Shown piece by piece: positions 40,593 to 50,080 of a DNA stretch of 64,000 nt; the first letter of the stretch is position 1; the number at the start of each line of letters is the position of its first letter. The DNA comes from Streptomyces lasiicapitis (GTDB lineage Bacteria > Actinomycetota > Actinomycetes > Streptomycetales > Streptomycetaceae): NCBI RefSeq assembly GCF_014646335.1, contig NZ_BMNG01000009.1, positions 372,001-436,000 on the forward strand. The letters run 5' to 3'. The notes beneath the pieces were generated by a model. The model saw only the letters and a list, made by a program, of their open reading frames with translations. It had not been told where the DNA came from and did not search any database. The position numbers and the translations under genes were made by a program.

Positions 40593-41366
40593 ATGGAGCG
40601 CATGCGAATAGCCGGTGTGGTGCGAGTCGCGGCCGCGGCAGTGGTCAGCTCCGTCCTTCTGACGTCCTGCGGCGGATCGGGCGACGACGACGGGGACACG
40701 GGGGACGGCGGCGGCGCCCGGAAGGCAGGCCGTACGGACGCCCGCGCCGCCGAGGACCTCAAGCGCATCCCGGACGTCGGCGACCGCCTCCAGTCACGCA
40801 TCCCGAAGAACTCCCGCCAGGTCGTGGCGGTCTACGGAGAGGGCAGGAACTCGGCGGACGCGACGGTCGTTCTCTATACGAAGTCCGCCGCCACGAAGTC
40901 CGCCGCCACCTGGAAGAAGACCCGCAGCTGGCCCGCCCACAACGGCAAGAAGGGCTGGACGCCGAACCACCGCGAGAACGACAAGCGCAGCCCCGTCGGC
41001 GTGTTCACCCTCAGCGACGCGGGCGGTGTCCTCGCCGACCCCGACCCAGCCCGGGGCACCGGACTCCCGTACACGAAGTCCGCCGCCTTCCAGGCCCCGC
41101 ACTACTGGCCCAAGACGCACTGGCACGACTTCGACCACGTCATCGCCATCGACTACAACCGCGTCAAGGGAACCCCGCCCAACGACCCGACACGCCCCCA
41201 AGGGCAGTCCAAGGGCGGCAGCATCTGGCTGCACATGGACCACGGAAGCGGCACGTCCGGCTGCGTGAGCCTGTCGAAGTCCGGCATGCGTTACCTGCTG
41301 CGCACGCTCGACCCGAAGCAGCACCCGGTCGTCGTGATGGGGGACAAGGAGGCCCTGAAGTCCTGA
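40593..41366 (+). CDS. L,D-transpeptidase-family lipoprotein
   Basis: 257 residues. The signal peptide ends in a lipobox LLTSC (lipidated Cys near residue 26), followed by an Asp/Gly-rich tether. The catalytic domain has HMDHGSGTSGCVSLS, with the nucleophile Cys near residue 224. The usual SHGC of L,D-transpeptidases reads TSGC here, as in some actinobacterial YkuD-type proteins. Such enzymes form 3-3 crosslinks in peptidoglycan or anchor proteins. The motif TKSAA occurs three times, two of them in tandem (about 40878-40908). ATG 40602 is an alternative start. Confidence 0.82.
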   Translation: MERMRIAGVVRVAAAAVVSSVLLTSCGGSGDDDGDTGDGGGARKAGRTDARAAEDLKRIPDVGDRLQSRIPKNSRQVVAVYGEGRNSADATVVLYTKSAATKSAATWKKTRSWPAHNGKKGWTPNHRENDKRSPVGVFTLSDAGGVLADPDPARGTGLPYTKSAAFQAPHYWPKTHWHDFDHVIAIDYNRVKGTPPNDPTRPQGQSKGGSIWLHMDHGSGTSGCVSLSKSGMRYLLRTLDPKQHPVVVMGDKEALKS

Positions 41367-41400
41367 GGGAGCGGCCCGAGTTCTGAGGGAGCGGCCCGGC
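41361..41400. repeat. 20-nt tandem duplication spanning the L,D-transpeptidase stop
   Basis: Bases 41361-41380 and 41381-41400 match at 17 of 20 positions. Copy one contains the stop TGA (41364-41366), and copy two repeats it. Confidence 0.9.
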
Positions 41401-41415
41401 GGCCGGACCGCTCCC
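41387..41415. terminator. Bidirectional hairpin terminator
   Basis: GGGAGCGG (41387-41394) pairs with CCGCTCCC (41408-41415), with a further inner CCGG/CCGG helix. It lies between two convergent genes. Its left arm lies in the second copy of the stop-spanning duplication, so the duplication helped build the stem. Confidence 0.75.
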
Positions 41416-41423
41416 CGTGCGTC

Positions 41424-41459
41424 ATGCGTTCAGGACTCCCTGTGCGTTCAGGACTCCTT
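41424..41459. repeat. 18-nt tandem duplication spanning the stop of the Gfo/Idh/MocA gene
   Basis: Bases 41424-41441 and 41442-41459 match at 16 of 18 positions. The minus-strand stop (41448-41450) is in the second unit and is duplicated at 41430-41432. Confidence 0.9.
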
Positions 41460-42926
41460 GGGCTTCTCCGAGTCCATCCCGGGACGCGCCTTCTTCCACA
41501 GACCCCGGGTGAAGTCCGGGATCGCCTGCGGCGCGCCCTTCGCCTTGATCGAGGCGTGGCTCAGCGGCACCGGTGCCGTCCAGGTCGCCGCGTCGTACAC
41601 GTCGAAGTCCGGCACGAGACCGAGACGTACGCACTGCATCAGGCGGAACACCATGATGTAGTCCATGCCGCCGTGCCCGCCGGGCGGGTTGGCGTGCTCC
41701 TTCCACAGCCAGTGGTCGAACTCGGCGGCGTACTTGCCGAAGTCGCCCCACTCGTCGTCCGTGTGGTCGGGCTCGATGTAGATGCGCTCCGGGTAGTCCT
41801 CGAAGACGCCCTTGGTGCCGCCGAGGCTGTTGATGCGGCTGTAGGGGTGGGGCGTGGAGACGTCGTGCTCCAGGCGGATCACGCGGCCCTTGGCGGTCTG
41901 GACGAGGCTGATGGTGCGGTCGCTCTCGATGTACGTCTCCTTCCAGCTCGGGTCGCCGGGCGGCATGTGCGCCTTGCGGTACTCGGCGAGGCCGAGGGAG
42001 GGCGTGCCGAAGCTGGAGATGTGCGTGACGCGGTCGCCGCGGTTGACGTCCATGTAGTTGGCGACGGGGCCGAAGCCGTGGTTGGGGTACAGGTCGCCGC
42101 GCAGCCGTGTGTGCCACAGGCGGCGCCACGGGCCCTCGTAGTACTTGGGGTCGAACATCAGGCCGCGCAGGTCGTGGTTGTACGCGCCCGCGCCGTGCAG
42201 CAGGTCACCGAACTTGCCCGCGTGCGCCATCCGCAGGACCCGCATCTCGTTCTTGCCGTAACAGCAGTTCTCCAGCTGGATACAGTGTCTGCGGGTGCGC
42301 TCGGACAGGTCGACCAGCGCCCACAGTTCGTCGAGGCGCATCGCGACGGGACACTCCACGCCGACGTGCTTGCCGTTCAGCATCGCCGACTTGGCCATGT
42401 CGAAGTGCAGGTCCCAGGGCGTCGCCACGTACACGAAGTCGACGTCGCCGCGCTCGCAGAGCTTCTCGTAGTCGTGGTCGCCATTGGTGTACGTCGCGGG
42501 GGCGGGCTGGCCCGCGGCCACCACCTTCTTCGCGGCCGCCGCCGTCTTGTCCTTGACCGGGTCGCACAGCGCGACGACGCGTACGCCGGGCAGGGCCAGG
42601 AACAGGTCGATCATGCTGCCGCCGCGGTTGCCGAGGCCGACGATGCCGACGCGGACCGTGGAGCGGGCCTCGAAGGGGACGCCGATCATGGTCTTGCCCT
42701 TGCGGGCCGGGGCCGGGGCCGGGGCCTGGGCGGCGTCGGCGGCCGCGGACGCCACCGCCGGGGCTTCGGCGGGGGCGTCCGCGTGGGCCGCGCCGGTGCC
42801 GAAGGCGCCCAGGCCGAGGCCGGCACCCGCTATGCCTGCCGTGCGGAGGACCGTACGCCGGGAGCTACCACCGGTGGACTGGTCGGTGGACTCTTCGGGT
42901 GCCGGTGTCGCGTTCTCGTCGTGCAT
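41448..42926 (-). CDS. Tat-exported Gfo/Idh/MocA-family protein, GH109-like
   Basis: 492 residues. A twin-arginine signal (SSRRTVLRTAGIAGAG, residues about 24-40) and an Ala/Pro-rich spacer precede a Rossmann domain with VGIVGLGNRGGSM. The catalytic-region motifs ECPVAM and HGFGPVANYMDVNRGDR resemble glycoside hydrolase family 109, NAD-dependent alpha-N-acetylgalactosaminidases, many of which are Tat-exported. The substrate is not shown by the sequence; a simple sugar oxidoreductase is the alternative. The ATG at 42926 has GGAGG-type bases upstream. It is convergent with the L,D-transpeptidase gene. Confidence 0.88.
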   Translation of the reverse strand: MHDENATPAPEESTDQSTGGSSRRTVLRTAGIAGAGLGLGAFGTGAAHADAPAEAPAVASAAADAAQAPAPAPARKGKTMIGVPFEARSTVRVGIVGLGNRGGSMIDLFLALPGVRVVALCDPVKDKTAAAAKKVVAAGQPAPATYTNGDHDYEKLCERGDVDFVYVATPWDLHFDMAKSAMLNGKHVGVECPVAMRLDELWALVDLSERTRRHCIQLENCCYGKNEMRVLRMAHAGKFGDLLHGAGAYNHDLRGLMFDPKYYEGPWRRLWHTRLRGDLYPNHGFGPVANYMDVNRGDRVTHISSFGTPSLGLAEYRKAHMPPGDPSWKETYIESDRTISLVQTAKGRVIRLEHDVSTPHPYSRINSLGGTKGVFEDYPERIYIEPDHTDDEWGDFGKYAAEFDHWLWKEHANPPGGHGGMDYIMVFRLMQCVRLGLVPDFDVYDAATWTAPVPLSHASIKAKGAPQAIPDFTRGLWKKARPGMDSEKPKES

Positions 42927-43101
42927 CGGACCTCCGTGATCGCGGTGCCTATCTGTGGGCGGAAGACACCCTGATGGCGGGGCGATCGGGACGCAAGAGA
43001 CCGAAGTGGCCAAGGGGTTGGACTTTTCTCGAGGCGGTCGGTGGTCATCAGGAAGGGGATATCCGGTGGCCATCGGGACATTCGGTCGGCAGGCTTGAGC
43101 C

Positions 43102-43959
43102 ATGAACTCCTGGCCCACCGGTGAGCCGAGCCACCTCTGGCTCGGTGCCCCGATCGACGCCCGCCCTCTGTTCGCGCCCGAGCACGCCGCGCTGATGGCC
43201 ACCCTGCGCGGCCTGGCGCCCGCCGACTGGGGCAAGGAGGCGGTGCCGGGCTGGACGGTGCGGGATCTGGCCGCGCACGTCCTGGGCGACTTCTACGGGC
43301 GCCTCGCCCGGGACCGCGACGGGCACCGGGAAGGGCCCGCCTTCGCTCCGGGGGAGACGCTGGAGGCGTTCATCCACCGCATCAACCAGGAATGGCTGGA
43401 CGCCTTCTCGCGGGTGAGCCCGGCCGCGCTCACCGACACCCTCGACCTTGTGGGCGGGCAGGTCGCCCGGCTCTTTGAGGCCGCCGATCCCGACTGCCCC
43501 TCCCTGGGCGTGTCCTGGGCCGGAGTCGATCCCGCGCCGATGTGGCTGGACAGCGCCCGTGACTTCACCGAGTTCTGGACCCACCGCCAGCAGATCCGCC
43601 GCGCGGTCGGCCAGGACACCGACGCCGATCCGCGAATCCTCTCCGTGGTCCTTGACACCTTCATGCGGGCCCTGCCCCACACCCTGCGCGACGTCGCCGC
43701 GCCGACCGGCACGCAGATCCAGGTGCGGGTGGACGGTCCGGCCGGCGGCACCTGGACCGCGACGGCCGCCGGGGACTGCTGGTCGCTCGCCGAGCCGGAC
43801 GCCGGACGTCCCGCCGCGCTCGTCGCCCTGGACGCGGAGACCGCCTGGCGGCTGTGCACCCGGGGCATTCAGCCGGACACCGCGCTCGCCCGTGCCCGTG
43901 TCGAGGGCGACCGCGAACTGGCCGGAGCCGCCTGCCGGATCGTGTCGATCGTGTACTGA
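43102..43959 (+). CDS. Maleylpyruvate isomerase (MDMPI)-family, mycothiol-dependent-type protein
   Basis: 285 residues. The N-terminal half is a DinB-like four-helix bundle with the His positions typical of the mycothiol-dependent maleylpyruvate isomerase family (TVRDLAAHVLGDF; FTEFWTHRQQIRRAVG). The C-terminal half is a small beta-rich domain. Members use mycothiol as cofactor or thiol acceptor in isomerisation or detoxification; the substrate here is unknown. It is divergent from the Gfo/Idh gene. Confidence 0.82.
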   Translation: MNSWPTGEPSHLWLGAPIDARPLFAPEHAALMATLRGLAPADWGKEAVPGWTVRDLAAHVLGDFYGRLARDRDGHREGPAFAPGETLEAFIHRINQEWLDAFSRVSPAALTDTLDLVGGQVARLFEAADPDCPSLGVSWAGVDPAPMWLDSARDFTEFWTHRQQIRRAVGQDTDADPRILSVVLDTFMRALPHTLRDVAAPTGTQIQVRVDGPAGGTWTATAAGDCWSLAEPDAGRPAALVALDAETAWRLCTRGIQPDTALARARVEGDRELAGAACRIVSIVY

Positions 43960-43994
43960 CAGCAGGCGGCCCGGCGCGCGACCGAGTGTGTCGG

Positions 43995-44288
43995 TCAGCG
44001 GGTGACGACGTTGTGCGCGGGGGTGATCTGCGGCTCGCCGTCGGCGTGGCCCAGATCGGCGAGGATCGGCTGCAGGATCTTCCCGAAGTTCTCGAACGCC
44101 TCCTCGGACTCCCATACGTCGACGACCCGCCACCCGCCGTCGATCGGCCCGGCCGCGTGGGAGATCAGTCCGGGCGCGGGAATGTCGGCGAGCGAGGTGA
44201 ACTCGCCGCCGTCGGTGAGGCGGCTGACGCAGGCGTCGTAGAGCTCCTGCCCGACGCCCGGAGTGTCGAATGTGACGATGATGGCCAT
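43995..44288 (-). CDS. Small dimeric alpha/beta-barrel (ABM-like) protein
   Basis: 97 residues starting MAIIVTFDTPGVGQELYD, with a central ISHAAG stretch and DVWESEEAFENF. This matches the ferredoxin-like fold of antibiotic-biosynthesis-monooxygenase-type and related stress proteins. No cofactor is expected. The GTG/ATG frame upstream is ignored, since the ATG at 44288 follows GGGGGAC. Function is unknown. Confidence 0.75.
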   Translation of the reverse strand: MAIIVTFDTPGVGQELYDACVSRLTDGGEFTSLADIPAPGLISHAAGPIDGGWRVVDVWESEEAFENFGKILQPILADLGHADGEPQITPAHNVVTR

Positions 44289-44474
44289 GTCGTCCCCCAC
44301 TGCTCGCTCACTGCGTACGGCGATCGCTCCGGTCGGCGCGATCCCCCTCATGCCTACCCGAGCACTGTCCGCGCGTCGACGGCCTCGCGGGGGCCGGGTG
44401 GCGGGAGCTGAGGCACGGCGGAGGGTTCCGCGCCCCGGGTGAGCCGACTGCCACCCGGCGTGCGCCGCCCTCTC

Positions 44475-47465
44475 CTAAGGCTTCGTGGGCCGCGTGGCCC
44501 GCTCCAACTCCTGCAGCACCGACCCGTACTCCCGCCCCGTCGCGTGCTGCATCCCCACCTCGCACAGGCGGTTCGCCGAGAGATGGGCGTCGAAGTGGCG
44601 GGACGTCACCTCGGCGGCCTCCCGGTGCGTGGCGGACTCCGTGAGTTCCTTGTGGAGCATGCCCCGGTCGCCCGCGAACGCGCAGCAGCCCGCGTCGTCC
44701 GGGACCACGACTTCGTCGGCGCACGCCTCGGCGACGGCGCGTAGCTGCGGCTCGTCGCCCAAGTGGTGCATGGAGCAGGTGGGGTGGAGGACGGCGGTGC
44801 CGATGGTGCGGTGGACGGTGAGGTGGGGCAGGAGGTCCTCGGCGGCCCAGACGAGGGAGTCGACCACCGTCAGTTCCTTGTGCAGTTGGCGGTTGTCGTC
44901 CGTGAGGTAGGGCACGACCTCGTGGGCGATGCCGAGCGTGCAGGACGAGGCGTCCACGACGAGCGGCAGCGCCCCGCCCGCGGTCCAGCCCCAGGCGGCC
45001 TCCACGATGCGGTTGGCCATCACGCGGTTGCCCGCCTCGTACCCCTTGGAATGCCAGATCGTCGCGCAGCACGTCCCCGCGACGTCGTCCGGGATCCACA
45101 CCGGCTTGCCCGCGCGGGCGGAGACCGCGACGACGGCCTGCGCGAGGGGGACCGCGCCGGGGCTGGCGAAGATGCGGTTCACGCACGCCGGGTAGTAGAC
45201 GGCGGACGCGCCCACGCGCGCGGTGTGCGGGAGCCGGGCGGGGGCGGCGCCGGGGATCTCCGGCAGCCACTCGGGGACCAGGTCAGGGCGGACGGCCTTG
45301 CGGGCGGCCCGGGTGACGGCGGTCAGGAGACGATCACCCCGCCGGTCGCCCCTTCCGTCTCGCCCGCCCCGGCCGCCGCCGAGGCGCGCGCCGAGCGTGT
45401 CGGCCGCGGCCACCGCGAGCCGCGCCGAGGCCTCGACCGCCTTGAAGTTCCGGGCGGCCAGCGCGGCCGCCCTCTCCTCGCGCGGCGAGTGCCGGGCGTG
45501 CCGGAAGTCCTTCATCAGGGCGCCCGTGTCGATGCCGACGGGGCACGCCAGCTTGCACGTGGAGTCGCCGGCACAGGTGTCCACGGCGTCGTATCCGTAC
45601 GCCTCGACGAGGCCGTCCTCGACCGGGGAACCCGGCTGCTGCCGCATCATCTCGCGGCGCAGCACGATGCGCTGGCGCGGGGTGGTCGTCAAGTCCTCGC
45701 TGGGGCACGTCGGTTCGCAGAAGCCGCACTCGATGCACGGGTCGGCGATCACCTCGACCTTCGGGATGGTCTTCAGGCCCCGCAGATGGGCGCGCGGATC
45801 GCGGTCGAGGACGATACGGGGCGCGAGCACGCCGTCCGGGTCGATGACGCGCTTCGTGCGCCACATCAACTCCGTTGCCCTCGGGCCCCATTCGAGCTCC
45901 AGGAACGGCGCGATGTTGCGGCCCGTCGCGTGCTCGGCCTTGAGCGAGCCGTCGAACCGCTCGACGGTCAGCCGGCAGAACTCGTCCATGAACGCGGCGT
46001 ACCGGTCGACGTCGGCGGGCCTGCCCGCGTCGAAGGCGAGCAGGAAGTGCAGATTGCCGTGCGCCGCGTGCCCGGCGACGGCCGCGTCGAAACCGTGCCG
46101 GGTCTGGAGCTCCAGGAGCGCCTCGCAGGCGTCCGCGAGACGCGACGGGGGCACGGCGAAGTCCTCGGTGATCAGCGTCGTCCCCGCGGGGCGTGAGCCG
46201 CCGACGGCCGTCACGAACGCCTTGCGGGCCTTCCAGTAGCCCGCGATCGTCTTCGCGTCACGGGTGAACTCGTTGGTCACGGAGGCCACGGGCGCCACCA
46301 GGGAGAGGTCGCCGAGGACCCGCGCGGCCGCCTCCTCGTACGCCTCCTGACGGGCCTCGTCCGGCGCGCGGAACTCCACCAGGAGCGCGGCCGTGTCCTT
46401 CGGCAGCCGCGCCCAGTCGGCCGGAACTCCCTGCACGCTCACCGAGGCGCGCAGCGTGTTGCCGTCCATGAGCTCCACGGCCAGGGCGCCCGCCTCGTTG
46501 AACCGGGGCACGGCGGCAGCGGCGGCGGGCAGCGACGGGAAGAACAGCAGCGCCGTCGTCACGCGCCGGTCCAGCGGCAGCGTGTCGAAGACGACTTCGG
46601 AGATGAAGCCGAAGGTGCCCTCGGAGCCGACCATCAGGCCGCGCAGGATCTGCACGGGCGTCGCGCCGTCGAGGAACGCGTCCAGGCGGTAGCCGTTGGT
46701 GTTCTTGATCTCGTACTTCGCGCGGATCCGGGCGGTGAGCTCCGGGTCCGCCTCGATCTCCCGCTTGATCTCAAGCAGGCCCGCGCACAGGGCGGGTTCG
46801 GCGTGCGCGAGCTCGTCGTCGGCGTCCGGGTCCGCCGTGTCGACGACCGTGCCGGACGGCAGCACGAACGTCAGGGACGCCACCGTGCGGTAGGAGTTGC
46901 GGGTGGTGCCCGCCGTCATCCCGGAGGCGTTGTTCGCCACGACGCCGCCGATGGTGCAGGCGATCGCGCTCGCCGGGTCCGGGCCGAGCACCCGCCCGTG
47001 GCGGGCGAGCGTGGCGTTGGCGCGCACCACCGTCGTGCCAGGACCGATCCGCGCGCGCACCGCGCCCCCGGGGCCCTCGATCACCTCGACGCCCGTCCAG
47101 TGCTTGCGTACGTCCACGAGGATGTCCTCGCCCTGCGCCTGGCCGTTCAAGGAGGTGCCGGCCGCGCGGAAGACCACCTCGCGGCTCCGGCCGTGCGCGT
47201 ACGAGAGGACGGCCGAGACGCCGTCGATGTCCTCGGCGACGACCACGACCTGCGGCACGAAGCGGTACGGGCTCGCGTCCGACGCGTACCGCACCAGGTC
47301 GGACACCTTCGTGAGGACCTTGTCGGCACCGAGGATCGCGGCGAGGTCGGCGCGCAGTGGTTCGGGGGTGCCGCCGGCCCGGTGGTCCGGGACGCGGTCG
47401 GAGGACGGCGCGCGGCCGTCGGGGGCGGGGCGCAGTGCGTCGGGGTCCGGCTCCAGCAGGGGCAT
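44475..47465 (-). CDS. FAD- and Fe-S-containing D-lactate/2-hydroxyacid dehydrogenase
   Basis: 996 residues. An FAD-binding PCMH domain (about 60-240; GTSLNGQAQG, GGVVANNASGM) and an FAD-oxidase C-terminal domain (to about 560; GHAAHGNLHF) are followed by two 4Fe-4S motifs, CIECGFCEPTCP near 577 and CAGDSTCKLACP near 625. A cysteine-rich CCG domain follows (PACVNRI, TCCATIWH, DDAGCCAF). This fused layout is that of quinone-linked D-lactate or D-2-hydroxyglutarate dehydrogenases. It sits alone on the minus strand, upstream of the ABM-like gene and downstream of marR. Confidence 0.93.
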   Translation of the reverse strand: MPLLEPDPDALRPAPDGRAPSSDRVPDHRAGGTPEPLRADLAAILGADKVLTKVSDLVRYASDASPYRFVPQVVVVAEDIDGVSAVLSYAHGRSREVVFRAAGTSLNGQAQGEDILVDVRKHWTGVEVIEGPGGAVRARIGPGTTVVRANATLARHGRVLGPDPASAIACTIGGVVANNASGMTAGTTRNSYRTVASLTFVLPSGTVVDTADPDADDELAHAEPALCAGLLEIKREIEADPELTARIRAKYEIKNTNGYRLDAFLDGATPVQILRGLMVGSEGTFGFISEVVFDTLPLDRRVTTALLFFPSLPAAAAAVPRFNEAGALAVELMDGNTLRASVSVQGVPADWARLPKDTAALLVEFRAPDEARQEAYEEAAARVLGDLSLVAPVASVTNEFTRDAKTIAGYWKARKAFVTAVGGSRPAGTTLITEDFAVPPSRLADACEALLELQTRHGFDAAVAGHAAHGNLHFLLAFDAGRPADVDRYAAFMDEFCRLTVERFDGSLKAEHATGRNIAPFLELEWGPRATELMWRTKRVIDPDGVLAPRIVLDRDPRAHLRGLKTIPKVEVIADPCIECGFCEPTCPSEDLTTTPRQRIVLRREMMRQQPGSPVEDGLVEAYGYDAVDTCAGDSTCKLACPVGIDTGALMKDFRHARHSPREERAAALAARNFKAVEASARLAVAAADTLGARLGGGRGGRDGRGDRRGDRLLTAVTRAARKAVRPDLVPEWLPEIPGAAPARLPHTARVGASAVYYPACVNRIFASPGAVPLAQAVVAVSARAGKPVWIPDDVAGTCCATIWHSKGYEAGNRVMANRIVEAAWGWTAGGALPLVVDASSCTLGIAHEVVPYLTDDNRQLHKELTVVDSLVWAAEDLLPHLTVHRTIGTAVLHPTCSMHHLGDEPQLRAVAEACADEVVVPDDAGCCAFAGDRGMLHKELTESATHREAAEVTSRHFDAHLSANRLCEVGMQHATGREYGSVLQELERATRPTKP

Positions 47466-47553
47466 GGCCTCTCCTCGGCAGATCGGCTGCGGCTCTCGCA
47501 GGTCGGCTGCGGTCCTCGCGTGGGCGGCGGGTCGGCGGCGACGCCCGGCGAGG

Positions 47554-47997
47554 TCAGCAGCGGTGGCGCTCCGGCACGTCGAACAGCGCGTCGAGCAGGC
47601 CGCCGAGCTGCTCGCGCTGCGCGGCGTCCAACGGAGCCAGGATGTCCTCCGCGGCGGCCCGGCGCGCGCCGCGCAGCCGCCCGAGGGCCTTGAGTCCGCC
47701 GTCGGTGAGCTCTATGCGGATGACGCGGCGGTTGGTGGGGTCGGGGACGCGGCGCACCAGGTCGGCCGCCTCCAGGCCGTCGACCACGCTGGTCACGGCG
47801 CGGGGCACCACCTCCAGGCGCTCCGCGAGGTCCGCCATCCGCGGCGGCGTCTCGTAGTGCGCGAGGGTGCGCAGCAGCCGTGACTGGGCCGGCGTGATGC
47901 CGATGGGCTCCAGATGGCGCTTCTGGATGCGGTGCAGCCGACGGGTCAGCCGCAGCAGTTGCTCGGCCAGAAGTCCGTCGGTGTCCGGGTTGCTCAT
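47554..47997 (-). CDS. MarR-family transcriptional regulator
   Basis: 147 residues with the MarR winged helix: ITPAQSRLLRTLAH, MADLAERLEVVPRAVTSVVDGLE, and the wing VRRVPDPTNRRVIRIELT. It is divergent from an ABC exporter gene, the classic layout for a drug- or metabolite-sensing repressor of efflux. A 6-bp inverted repeat lies in the shared intergenic region. Confidence 0.93.
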   Translation of the reverse strand: MSNPDTDGLLAEQLLRLTRRLHRIQKRHLEPIGITPAQSRLLRTLAHYETPPRMADLAERLEVVPRAVTSVVDGLEAADLVRRVPDPTNRRVIRIELTDGGLKALGRLRGARRAAAEDILAPLDAAQREQLGGLLDALFDVPERHRC

Positions 47998-48022
47998 GGC
48001 CGAACTTTATCAGGACCTTGTG

Positions 48023-48045
48023 CATTGTGAGTATAGGTAACAATG
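48023..48045. promoter_or_regulatory. Candidate MarR operator overlapping a promoter
   Basis: CATTGT (48023-48028) and ACAATG (48040-48045) form a perfect 6-bp inverted repeat with an 11-base spacer between marR and the ABC gene. TTGTGA (48025-48030) and TACGCT (48049-48054), 18 bases apart, could be -35 and -10 boxes of the exporter promoter, so a bound repressor would block it. Confidence 0.4.
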
Positions 48046-48155
48046 AGCTACGCTCTCATAGTCATCGCCGGAGCGCCGGCGGCGCGGGCCGGCGGATCGG
48101 CGGCCACGCTGCCGCCTGCCCGCGCCCGGCCCCCGTCGCACTCCCGTAGGAGCCC

Positions 48156-50015
48156 ATGCGTCACGACGAACCCACGCGGAACCTCGAATCCGAACAGCCC
48201 CGCGAACAGCCCCGCGAACAGCCCGGCGAGCAGCCCCGTGAGCTGCGCCGCATCCTGCGCCTCTTCCGTCCCTACCGCGCCCGTCTCGCGCTCGTGGGCC
48301 TCCTGGTCTGCGCCGCGTCCCTGGTCTCGGTGGCCACCCCCTTCCTCCTCAAGGAGATCCTCGACACCGCGATCCCCGAGGGCCGCACGGGCCTGCTGAG
48401 CCTGCTGGCGCTCGGCATGATCCTCAGCGCGGTCGTCACCAGCGTCTTCGGCGTCCTGCAGACCCTGATCTCCACGACCGTCGGCCAGCAGGTCATGCAC
48501 GACCTGCGCACGGCGGTGTACGGCCGCCTCCAGCGCATGTCCCTCGCCTTCTTCACCCGCACCCGCACCGGCGAGGTCCAGTCGCGGATCGCCAACGACA
48601 TCGGCGGCATGCAGGCGACGGTCACGTCCACGGCCACCTCCCTGGTGTCGAACCTGACGAGCGTCATCGCGACGGTCGTCGCCATGCTCGCCCTCGACTG
48701 GCGCCTGACCGTCGTCTCGCTCCTGCTGCTCCCCGTCTTCGCCTGGATCAGCCGCCGCGTCGGCCGCGAGCGCAAGAAGATCGCCACCGAACGCCAGAAG
48801 CAGATGGCCGCGATGGCCGCCACGGTCACCGAGTCGCTGTCCGTCAGCGGCATCCTGCTCGGCCGCACCATGGGCCGCGCCGACTCGCTGACCCGCTCCT
48901 TCGAGGAGGAGTCCAGACAGCTCGTCGACCTCGAGGTCCGCTCCAACATGGCCGGACGCTGGCGCATGGCCGTCATCACGATCGTGATGGCCGCGATGCC
49001 CGCGGTCATCTACTGGAGCGCCGGCCTCGCCTTCCAGATGGGCGGCCCCACCGTCTCCATCGGCACGCTCGTCGCCTTCGTCTCGCTCCAGCAGGGGCTG
49101 TTCCGCCCGACGGTGAGCCTGCTCTCGACCGGCGTGCAGATCCAGACCTCCCTGGCGCTGTTCCAGCGCATCTTCGAGTACCTGGACCTGCCCATCGACA
49201 TATCCGAACGCCGGGACCCGGTCCGCCTGGAGACCATCAAGGGCGAAGTCCGCTTCGAGAACGTCTCGTTCAGCTATGACGAACACGAGGGGCGCGACGA
49301 GCACGACGGGCACGACAAGCGCGCCCCCGTCCTCGACGGCATCGACCTCACCGTGCCCGCCGGCGGCAGCCTCGCGGTCGTCGGGCCCACGGGCTCGGGC
49401 AAGTCGACCCTCAGCTACCTGGTGCCGCGCCTGTACGACGTCACCGGCGGCCGCGTCACGCTCGACGGCGTCGACGTGCGCGACCTGGACTTCGACACCC
49501 TCGCCCGCGGCGTCGGCGTCGTCTCCCAGGAGACGTATCTCTTCCACGCCTCGGTCGCGGAGAACCTCCGCTTCGCCAAGCCGGACGCGACGGACGAGGA
49601 AATGCACGCGGCGGCGCGCGCCGCCCAGATCCACGACCACATCGCGGCCCTGCCCGACGGGTACGACACCGTGGTCGGCGAGCGCGGCCACCGCTTCTCC
49701 GGCGGCGAGAAGCAGCGCCTCGCCATCGCCCGCACGATCCTGCGCGACCCGCCCGTCCTCATCCTCGACGAGGCCACCAGCGCGCTGGACACCCGCACGG
49801 AGCACGCCGTGCAGCAGGCCATCGACGCCCTGTCGGCCAACCGGACGACGCTCACCATCGCCCACCGCCTGTCGACGGTCCGCGACGCCGACCAGATCGT
49901 GGTCCTCGACTCCGGCCGCACGGCCGAGCGCGGCACCCACGGCGAGCTCCTCGACCGGGGCGGCCGCTATGCCGCACTGGTGCGGCGGGACGCCCGACTG
50001 GAGCCGGTGACATGA
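48156..50015 (+). CDS. ABC multidrug-type exporter, homodimer-type half transporter
   Basis: 619 residues. An N-terminal stretch of (P)REQP repeats is followed by a six-helix exporter domain (about 35-345) and a fully canonical ATPase domain: Walker A GPTGSGKST near 410, SGGEKQR near 515, LILDEATSALD near 539, and IAHRLST. All ATP-site motifs are present, unlike the two heterodimeric pairs at 27.7-31.6 and 36.7-40.4 kb, so it can work as a homodimer. It is probably repressed by the divergent MarR protein. Confidence 0.94.
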   Translation: MRHDEPTRNLESEQPREQPREQPGEQPRELRRILRLFRPYRARLALVGLLVCAASLVSVATPFLLKEILDTAIPEGRTGLLSLLALGMILSAVVTSVFGVLQTLISTTVGQQVMHDLRTAVYGRLQRMSLAFFTRTRTGEVQSRIANDIGGMQATVTSTATSLVSNLTSVIATVVAMLALDWRLTVVSLLLLPVFAWISRRVGRERKKIATERQKQMAAMAATVTESLSVSGILLGRTMGRADSLTRSFEEESRQLVDLEVRSNMAGRWRMAVITIVMAAMPAVIYWSAGLAFQMGGPTVSIGTLVAFVSLQQGLFRPTVSLLSTGVQIQTSLALFQRIFEYLDLPIDISERRDPVRLETIKGEVRFENVSFSYDEHEGRDEHDGHDKRAPVLDGIDLTVPAGGSLAVVGPTGSGKSTLSYLVPRLYDVTGGRVTLDGVDVRDLDFDTLARGVGVVSQETYLFHASVAENLRFAKPDATDEEMHAAARAAQIHDHIAALPDGYDTVVGERGHRFSGGEKQRLAIARTILRDPPVLILDEATSALDTRTEHAVQQAIDALSANRTTLTIAHRLSTVRDADQIVVLDSGRTAERGTHGELLDRGGRYAALVRRDARLEPVT

Positions 50016-50080
50016 GGCAGTGGGGCGAGCGGAGTAGTGATATGCAGCAAATATGACGAATGTCGGGTTAGCGTTCCCGC

